Assembly (NCBI GenBank): GCA_012719015.1
Contig: JAAYBE010000273.1
Location: forward strand, 1 to 10,580
DNA: 10,580 nt
Source: Actinomycetota bacterium
GTDB taxonomy: Bacteria > Actinomycetota > Thermoleophilia > UBA2241
Direction: 5' to 3'
In this document: positions 6,676-10,580 of the stretch, piece by piece
How the letters are laid out: every line of letters starts with the position of its first letter
Position numbering within the stretch: position 1 is the stretch's first letter
Notes under the pieces: model-generated
What the model was told of the DNA's origin: nothing
The model's input: only the letters and a program-made list of their open reading frames with translations
The model's database searches: none
Made by a program: the position numbers and the translations under genes

Positions 6676-6785
6676 CGTCCCGCCTTACGTGAGGGGCTCC
6701 ACCCTACCGGTACACGGGCGGCGATGGGACCCCTGCCCGCCGTCCGCGCCCCCGTCGCAAGCCCGCCTGCGTCTCCGTCGTGGTT

Positions 6786-6814
6786 TTGCCCGCGTCCTCC
6801 CGGCCTGTTATACT
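6786..6814 (+). promoter_or_regulatory. Upstream promoter candidate of the rpmG-secE-nusG-rplKA operon
   Basis: TTGCCC (6786-6791), a spacer of exactly 17 bases and TATACT (6809-6814) form a strong sigma-70-type promoter candidate pointing at rpmG. The -10 hexamer and spacing are the same as in the promoter candidate before rplJ. It would give an untranslated leader of about 108 bases in which I see no gene. Confidence 0.55.
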
Positions 6815-6869
6815 CCGCCGCCGTGGCCGCCGCGGGCTTGCCGCTGCGTGCCGGCCGGGGGGAGGCGCG

Positions 6870-6899
6870 TTGACCCCCTCGCGGAGCGCTTGGTATCCT
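6870..6899 (+). promoter_or_regulatory. Proximal promoter candidate of rpmG
   Basis: TTGACC (6870-6875), an 18-base spacer and TATCCT (6894-6899) lie just before rpmG. This would give a short leader of about 23 bases containing the GAAAGGA ribosome site. With the upstream candidate it makes a tandem pair. Confidence 0.55.
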
Positions 6900-6928
6900 T
6901 ATGTGCTTCTGTTTGAAAGGAACACGAC

Positions 6929-7078
6929 GTGCGTCAACTCGTCACGCTCGCCTGCCAGGAGTGCAAGCGGCGCAACTACCACACCAACAAGAACAAGAAG
7001 AACGACCCGGACCGCATCGAGCTCAAGAAGCACTGTCGCTGGTGCGGCACGCACACCGTGCACAAGGAGACGCGCTAG
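6929..7078 (+). CDS. rpmG: 50S ribosomal protein L33
   Basis: A 49-residue L33 beginning MRQLVTLACQECKRRNYHTN. It carries two CxxC pairs (C9/C12 and C36/C39), so it is the zinc-binding form. L33 sits in the large subunit near the E site. The GTG start at 6929 is set by the family N-terminus and by GAAAGGA seven bases upstream. It leads the block that continues with tRNA-Trp and secE, an arrangement seen in many Gram-positive bacteria. No terminator is visible between it and the tRNA, so cotranscription is likely. Confidence 0.95.
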   Translation: MRQLVTLACQECKRRNYHTNKNKKNDPDRIELKKHCRWCGTHTVHKETR

Positions 7079-7100
7079 TCGCGTCGTCTTCGTTCCTCGC

Positions 7101-7176
7101 AGGGCTGTAGCTCAATTGGTAGAGCACCGGTCTCCAAAACCGGGGGTCGGGGGTTCGAGTCCCTCCAGCCCTGCCA
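7101..7176 (+). tRNA. tRNA-Trp (anticodon CCA), 3' CCA encoded
   Basis: A full cloverleaf can be drawn. The acceptor is AGGGCTG (7101-7107) with CAGCCCT (7166-7172), followed by discriminator G7173 and encoded CCA (7174-7176). The D arm is GCTC/GAGC. The anticodon stem is CCGGT (7127-7131)/ACCGG (7139-7143), with anticodon CCA at 7134-7136 in loop CTCCAAA. The T arm carries TTCGAGT with one G-U pair. It lies 22 bases after rpmG and 20 before secE, so it is probably cut out of the operon transcript by RNase P and a 3' nuclease. Confidence 0.96.
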
Positions 7177-7196
7177 CCGATCATCGGAGCGGGTAG

Positions 7197-7586
7197 TTGG
7201 CGAAGACCGCAGACAACAAGAAGGCCGCCGCGAAGACCTCGGCCACCGGCAAGCCGGGGCGCGGCAAGAGGTCGGCGCAGAGCAGCAGCACGACGCGGAG
7301 CAAGAAGGCGCCGGCCAAGCGCACCGACGCGAAGGCGGCGCGCGTCAAGGCGTCGCAGAAGGCTCAGCCCAGGGCCAAGGGTCGTCCGGCCGAGAAGAAA
7401 GGCCTGATGAAGTTCCTGCGCGACGTGCGCGTCGAGATGGGCAAGGTCACCTGGCCCACGCGCAAGGACCTCGCGCAGTCCACGCTGGTGGTGCTCGTCG
7501 CGGTCGCCATCGCCGCGGTGTACACGCTGGTCGTCGACCAGGCTTTCCTGCGCGTCGTCAACTTCTTCGTCAACCTCATCACCTGA
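7197..7586 (+). CDS. secE: Preprotein translocase subunit SecE
   Basis: A 129-residue SecE, the essential small clamp subunit of the SecYEG protein-export channel. The conserved domain lies in the C-terminal half: KGLMKFLRDVRVEMGKVTWP (68-87), the amphipathic helix and the conserved V-x-W-P hinge, followed by one transmembrane helix (about 96-118). Residues 1-67 are an Ala/Lys/Arg/Ser-rich, highly basic and probably disordered extension, longer than in single-TM SecE proteins of Firmicutes, though basic extensions are common in Actinobacteria. The start is TTG at 7197, with GGAG seven bases upstream and the residues MAKT. The site lies only 20 bases after the tRNA. nusG follows after 12 bases. 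Confidence 0.95.
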   Translation: MAKTADNKKAAAKTSATGKPGRGKRSAQSSSTTRSKKAPAKRTDAKAARVKASQKAQPRAKGRPAEKKGLMKFLRDVRVEMGKVTWPTRKDLAQSTLVVLVAVAIAAVYTLVVDQAFLRVVNFFVNLIT

Positions 7587-7598
7587 GCGGGTCCCCCC

Positions 7599-8123
7599 AT
7601 GTACAGCTGGTACGTCGTCAACACATACTCCGGGCACGAGAACAAGGTGAAGGCCAACCTCGAGCACCGGCGCCAGTCGATGAGCCAGGAGGAGCGCATC
7701 CATCAGATCGTCGTCCCCACCGAGCAGGTCGTGGAGACCAAGGACGGCGAGAAGGTCACCAGCGAGCGCCGTGTGTTCCCGGGCTACGTGCTGGTACAGA
7801 TGGAGCTCACCGACGACACCTGGTCGCTGGTGAAGAACACTCCGGGCGTCACCGGTTTCGTCGGCGCGCAGAACAAGCCGGTCGCACTCTCCCGCGCCGA
7901 GGTCGACCGCATCATGCACACCGCGTCGGTCGAGCGCCCCAAGCAGAAGGCGGAGTTCGCGGTCGGCGAGAACGTGCGCGTCACCTCCGGTCCGCTCAGC
8001 GATTTCTCCGGCGAGGTCGTCGAGGTCAACCTCGACCAGAGCCGGCTCAAGGTCATGGTGTCGATCTTCGGCCGCGAGACGCCGGTCGAGCTCGCCTTCG
8101 ACCAGGTCAAGAAGACGTCCTAA
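7599..8123 (+). CDS. nusG: Transcription termination/antitermination factor NusG
   Basis: A 174-residue NusG that binds RNA polymerase and affects pausing, Rho termination and coupling to the ribosome. The NGN domain opens with MYSWYVVNTYSGHENKVKAN and includes RRVFPGYVLVQMEL (58-71) and NTPGVTGFVG (80-89). The KOW domain starts at about residue 124 (VGENVRVTSGPLSDFSGEV). The protein lacks the long acidic N-terminal extension found in Streptomyces and Mycobacterium, a clue to lineage. The ATG start is firm by homology, but the ribosome site before it is poor (GGGT, then a run of C), which hints at coupling to secE translation. Confidence 0.96.
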   Translation: MYSWYVVNTYSGHENKVKANLEHRRQSMSQEERIHQIVVPTEQVVETKDGEKVTSERRVFPGYVLVQMELTDDTWSLVKNTPGVTGFVGAQNKPVALSRAEVDRIMHTASVERPKQKAEFAVGENVRVTSGPLSDFSGEVVEVNLDQSRLKVMVSIFGRETPVELAFDQVKKTS

Positions 8124-8146
8124 CCAGGAAGCAAGCGAGGCAACCA

Positions 8147-8575
8147 GTGGCCAAGAAGGTCCTCACCAAGATCAAGCTGCAGATCCCCGCCGGCCAGGCG
8201 AGCCCGGCCCCGCCCGTGGGTCCCGCGCTCGGACAGCACGCCGTCAACATCATGGAGTTCTGCAAGGCGTTCAACGCCCAGACGCAGCAGTCGGGCAGCA
8301 GCATCGTGCCGGTCGAGATCACCGTGTACGAAGACCGTTCCTTCACCTTCGTCACCAAGACGCCGCCGGCGGCCGTGCTGCTGCGCGAGGCCGTCGGCCT
8401 CGACAAAGGCTCCGGCGAACCCAACCGCAACAAGGTCGGCAGGGTCACGCGCGAGCAGGTCCGCGCCATCGCCGAGACCAAGATGCCGGACCTCAACGCC
8501 AACGACGTCGACGCCGCAATGAAGATCATCGAGGGCACCGCCCGCAGCATGGGCATCGAGGTCGCTGCAGAGTAA
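8147..8575 (+). CDS. rplK: 50S ribosomal protein L11
   Basis: A 142-residue L11, a component of the GTPase-associated centre that binds 23S rRNA with the L10/L12 stalk and is needed for RelA-type stringent signalling. The N-terminal domain has the proline-rich LQIPAGQASPAPPVGPALGQ (11-30) and MEFCKAFNAQT. The C-terminal RNA-binding domain ends IIEGTARSMGIEV. The GTG start at 8147 has GCGAGG six bases upstream and gives the standard MAKK N-terminus. It lies 23 bases after nusG. Confidence 0.97.
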   Translation: MAKKVLTKIKLQIPAGQASPAPPVGPALGQHAVNIMEFCKAFNAQTQQSGSSIVPVEITVYEDRSFTFVTKTPPAAVLLREAVGLDKGSGEPNRNKVGRVTREQVRAIAETKMPDLNANDVDAAMKIIEGTARSMGIEVAAE

Positions 8576-8599
8576 CCACACGTCGTCAGCCGCAGGCCG

Positions 8600-8618
8600 G
8601 GCCGGTGCCGCGCCGGCC
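8600..8618 (+). promoter_or_regulatory. GC-rich hairpin between rplK and rplA
   Basis: GGCCGG (8600-8605) can pair with CCGGCC (8613-8618) around a seven-base loop, with alternative pairings among the neighbouring GGCCGG repeats. It lies in a 100-base gap that is long for this otherwise tight operon. L1 is known to autoregulate this operon in other bacteria, but I cannot confirm an L1 target here. Confidence 0.25.
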
Positions 8619-8675
8619 GGCCGCCGAAGCGGGAGGCGGTCATGCGCCGCCGTCCGGACCGCAGGAGGTATGCAC

Positions 8676-9383
8676 ATGGCCGGCAAGGGCCGCACCTACA
8701 CCACCGCCAAACGCACCATCGAGCCCGGTCGTCAGTACTCGCCGCTCGAGGGCGTGAGGCTCCTCAAATCCCTTCAGGGCGCCAAGTTCGACGAGACCGT
8801 CGAGGTCCACTTCCGTCTGGGCGTCGACGTGCGTCACGCCGACCAGATAGTGCGCGGCACCACGGTGCTCCCGCACGGCACCGGCAAAGAGATGCGCGTG
8901 GCCGTGTTCGCCGAGGGCGACAAGGCGCGCGAGGCCGAGGAGGCCGGCGCCGACATCGTCGGCACGGACGATCTGGCCAAGCAGGTGCAGGACGGCGTGT
9001 TCGACTTCGACATCGCCATCGCCACGCCCGACATGATGGGCACGGTCGGCAAGCTGGGCCGTATCCTCGGCCCCCGCGGCCTCATGCCCAACCCCAAGTC
9101 CGGCACCGTGACGTTCGACGTGGGCAAGGCCGTCAGGGACGCCAAGGGCGGCAAGGTCGAGTACCGCACCGACCGCTCCGGCATCATCCATCTGAGCATC
9201 GGCAAGAAGTCCTTCACCGAGGAGATGCTGGTGGAGAACTACGGCGCCGTGCTCGACGAGATCGTGCGCGCCAAGCCCGCGGCCGCCAAGGGCAAGTACA
9301 TCAAGAGCGTGTACATCGCGGCTACGATGAGTCCGAGCATCGCTCTCGATCCCACGCGCACCCGGGACCTGCTCGCCGAGTGA
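8676..9383 (+). CDS. rplA: 50S ribosomal protein L1
   Basis: A 235-residue L1, which forms the mobile L1 stalk next to the E site and represses its own operon mRNA in other bacteria. The family signature is clear: GRILGPRGLMPNPKSGTVT (about 127-145), with IGKKSFTEEMLVEN near the C-terminal part. An ATG six bases earlier (8670) is directly adjacent to the AGGAGGT site at 8663-8669, too close to use. The ATG at 8676 has a six-base spacer and gives MAGKGRTY, so it is preferred. Length is normal for the family. Confidence 0.97.
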   Translation: MAGKGRTYTTAKRTIEPGRQYSPLEGVRLLKSLQGAKFDETVEVHFRLGVDVRHADQIVRGTTVLPHGTGKEMRVAVFAEGDKAREAEEAGADIVGTDDLAKQVQDGVFDFDIAIATPDMMGTVGKLGRILGPRGLMPNPKSGTVTFDVGKAVRDAKGGKVEYRTDRSGIIHLSIGKKSFTEEMLVENYGAVLDEIVRAKPAAAKGKYIKSVYIAATMSPSIALDPTRTRDLLAE

Positions 9384-9402
9384 CCGGCGCCGGCGCGCCG
9401 GT
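9383..9402 (+). terminator. Perfect 8-bp hairpin overlapping the rplA stop
   Basis: ACCGGCGC (9383-9390) and GCGCCGGT (9395-9402) pair around CGGC, beginning at the last base of the rplA stop codon. There is no T-tract. It may reduce read-through into the rplJL unit or protect the upstream mRNA end. Its last base overlaps the -35 box of the promoter that follows. Confidence 0.45.
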
Positions 9403-9430
9403 TGCCGTCGCCGCCTCCCTGTCCTATACT
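9402..9430 (+). promoter_or_regulatory. Promoter candidate of rplJ-rplL
   Basis: TTGCCG (9402-9407), exactly 17 bases and TATACT (9425-9430). This repeats the form TTGCCC-17-TATACT found before rpmG. The expected transcript start, near 9437, coincides with the first base of an eight-base-pair hairpin, which fits a structured leader. Confidence 0.6.
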
Positions 9431-9436
9431 CCCGCT

Positions 9437-9595
9437 CCGCGGCGCCGCGCGCCGCGGCCGATGACGGTCGGCGCTCCTCCGGGAGCCCAAGGGATCCATG
9501 CGGGTCCGCCCCCCGAGGCGAGAACGAGCTGAGTCTGTGAGCCGTGCCCGCTTCCGCTTCGGGAGCGGGTCTTTTGTTGCGACTGAGAGGTCGAG
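9437..9595 (+). ncRNA. L10-leader-like structured 5' leader of rplJ-rplL
   Basis: The 159-base leader contains successive hairpins: CCGCGGCG/CGCCGCGG (9437-9457), GCCGA/TCGGC (9457-9472, sharing G9457 with the first) and GCTCC/GGAGC with a TCCG loop (9473-9486). A terminator hairpin follows. GCGGG at 9500-9504 could pair with CCCGC at 9547-9551 and so compete with that terminator. L10-L12 binding to such leaders and autogenous control are established for rplJL in E. coli and B. subtilis. Assignment to the L10 leader class is by position and architecture, not by a model match. Confidence 0.6.
9547..9578 (+). terminator. Intrinsic terminator/attenuator immediately before rplJ
   Basis: CCCGCTTCCG (9547-9556) pairs with CGGGAGCGGG (9560-9569) over ten positions, one of them U-G, with a three-base loop. 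TCTTTTGTT follows. It is the only hairpin in the window with a good T-tract. Because it lies between the rplJL promoter and the rplJ start, it should act as an attenuator, not as an operon end. Confidence 0.75.
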
Positions 9596-10126
9596 ATGCT
9601 GAGAAGAGAGAAAGACGCGGTGATCGCCGAGGTCCAGCAGCTGCTCACGGACACGGAGAACCTGTTCGTCAGCGACTACCGCGGCCTCACGGTGGCAGAG
9701 CTCGCCGAGCTCCGCGGCAAGCTGCGCGAGAGCGGCGCGCGCTTCAGGGTCGTCAAGAACACCCTGGGCGGCATCGCCGCCGACAAGGCGGGTCGGGAGA
9801 CGGTCAAGAATCTGCTCAACGGCCCCACGGCGATCACTTTCTGCGGCGACGACCTCGTCGGCGCCGCCAAGGCCCTCGCCGATTTCGCGAAGACGCACCC
9901 TCAGCTCGAGGTGCGCGGCGGCCTGCTCGACGCGAGCCTCATCGACCACGATGCCGTGAAGGCGCTGGCCAGCCTGCCGCCGCGTGACGTCCTCATCGCC
10001 CAGGTGGTCGGCACCATGGCCGCTCCCATGACCGGCCTGGTCACCGTCCTCCAGGGTACGATCAGCGGCTTCGTCCGCGCCCTCGACCAGGTGGCGCAAC
10101 AGCGCGCCGCCGCCGGCGAGGCGTGA
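9596..10126 (+). CDS. rplJ: 50S ribosomal protein L10
   Basis: A 176-residue L10 (P0), the base of the ribosomal stalk that binds 23S rRNA near L11 and carries L7/L12 dimers on its C-terminal helix. The N-terminal domain shows REKDAVIAEVQQLL, FVSDYRGLTVAELAELRGKL (24-43) and FRVVKNTLGGIA (50-61). The C-terminal part (about 150-176), including TISGFVRALDQVAQQRAA, is the helix that docks L12 dimers. The ATG start has AGAGG five bases upstream. Expression is probably controlled by the attenuator that ends 18 bases before the start. Confidence 0.97.
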   Translation: MLRREKDAVIAEVQQLLTDTENLFVSDYRGLTVAELAELRGKLRESGARFRVVKNTLGGIAADKAGRETVKNLLNGPTAITFCGDDLVGAAKALADFAKTHPQLEVRGGLLDASLIDHDAVKALASLPPRDVLIAQVVGTMAAPMTGLVTVLQGTISGFVRALDQVAQQRAAAGEA

Positions 10127-10187
10127 GCCCCCGCCGCTCCATCCCGTCCAGCAAGGCGTTCAAGCCCCACGCAGAGGTGAACTGACA

Positions 10188-10580
10188 ATGGCAGACAAAG
10201 CTCTCACGAAGGACCAGCTCATCGAGGCCATCAAGGGCATGACCGTGCTCGAGCTCAGCGAGATGGTCAAGGCGCTTGAGGAGGAGTTCGGCGTCAGCGC
10301 GGCCGCTCCGGTCGCCGTGGCCGCAGCTCCGGCCGCCGGCGCCGCCGAGGCCGCCCCCGCAGAGGAGAAGACCTCCTTCGACGTCGTGCTCGCCTCCTTC
10401 GGCGACCAGAAGATCCAGGTCATCAAGGTCGTGCGCGCGCTCACCGGTCTCGGCCTCAAGGAGGCCAAGGAGGTCGTCGAGGGCGCCCCGAAGCCGATCA
10501 AGGAAGGCGTCACCAAGGACGAGGCCGAGGACGCCAAGAAGCAGCTCGAGGACGCCGGCGCCACCGTCGAGATCAAGTAG
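10188..10580 (+). CDS. rplL: 50S ribosomal protein L7/L12
   Basis: A 130-residue L12, the multicopy stalk protein that recruits translational GTPases. The N-terminal dimerisation/L10-binding domain is ALTKDQLIEAIKGMTVLELS (5-24). The hinge (about 38-60) is Ala/Pro-rich. The C-terminal factor-binding domain includes KTSFDVVLASFG and IKVVRALTGLGLKEAKEVVE (79-98), followed by KKQLEDAGATVEIK at the end. The ATG start has GAGGTGA seven bases upstream. It follows rplJ by 61 bases in which I see no hairpin of note. The TAG stop is the last codon of the window, so the gene is complete. Confidence 0.97.
   Translation: MADKALTKDQLIEAIKGMTVLELSEMVKALEEEFGVSAAAPVAVAAAPAAGAAEAAPAEEKTSFDVVLASFGDQKIQVIKVVRALTGLGLKEAKEVVEGAPKPIKEGVTKDEAEDAKKQLEDAGATVEIK

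Noticed and set aside
6676..6785. Possible promoter of the CPBP protease on the minus strand (TAGGGT, TAAGGC).
   Set aside because: No -35 hexamer of fair quality lies at a suitable distance, so I do not list it.
8670..8675. Earlier ATG for rplA.
   Set aside because: It is directly adjacent to the AGGAGGT site with no spacer; the ATG six bases later is correctly spaced and matches the family N-terminus.
1..10580. Search for CRISPR arrays, insertion sequences, attachment sites, phage genes or toxin-antitoxin pairs.
   Set aside because: No regularly spaced repeats, transposase or integrase motifs, or terminal inverted repeats were seen. The genes share uniform high-GC codon use, so there is no sign of recent transfer.

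Overview
This is a high-GC bacterial chromosomal segment, very probably from a deep-branching Actinomycetota such as a Coriobacteriia-like lineage. The evidence is the strong G/C bias at third codon positions, half of the genes starting with GTG, TTG or CTG, and the actinobacterial-style run rpmG - tRNA-Trp - secE - nusG - rplK - rplA - rplJ - rplL. NusG is only 174 residues and lacks the long N-terminal extension usual in Streptomyces and Mycobacterium, which argues against mainstream Actinomycetes. The lineage call is an inference of moderate-to-low certainty.

Left part (1-3960, all minus strand). A CAP/SCP secreted protein (TTG start, perfect Shine-Dalgarno) is followed by a perfect-stem hairpin. 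Next come an MrfA-type DEAD/DEAH helicase with a four-cysteine C-terminal zinc domain, a GNAT acetyltransferase, and the first 80 codons of a TIGR00725/LOG-like nucleotide-binding protein that runs off the left edge. The last gene appears to start at a CTG codon that overlaps the acetyltransferase stop (CTGA).

Middle part (3961-6675). A plus-strand pair encodes a membrane-anchored, apparently catalytically dead LytM/M23-fold protein and a divergent MTAP/PNP-family nucleoside phosphorylase. The two are coupled by a GTGA overlap. They converge on a minus-strand CPBP (Abi/Rce1-type) intramembrane protease.

Right part (6676-10580, plus strand). Tandem promoter candidates precede rpmG (L33). A tRNA-Trp(CCA) with an encoded CCA end follows, and 20 bases later secE, nusG, rplK (L11) and rplA (L1) form a tight operon. 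A 212-base gap holds a stop-proximal hairpin, a second promoter of the same unusual form (TTGCCS, 17 bases, TATACT), an L10-leader-like RNA, and a clear intrinsic terminator/attenuator directly before rplJ (L10) and rplL (L7/L12). rplL ends exactly at the window edge; rpoB would be expected next.

How the genes work together: the right half supplies the ribosomal stalk and L1 stalk (L11, L1, L10, L12), L33, an essential Sec translocase subunit and the elongation factor NusG. The left half is a loose set of DNA-repair, acetylation, cell-envelope and nucleoside-salvage functions. I see no CRISPR array, transposon, phage gene or clear defence system. The most unusual items are the coupled degenerate-LytM/divergent-phosphorylase pair, the CTG start, the possible leaderless starts, and the repeated promoter form.
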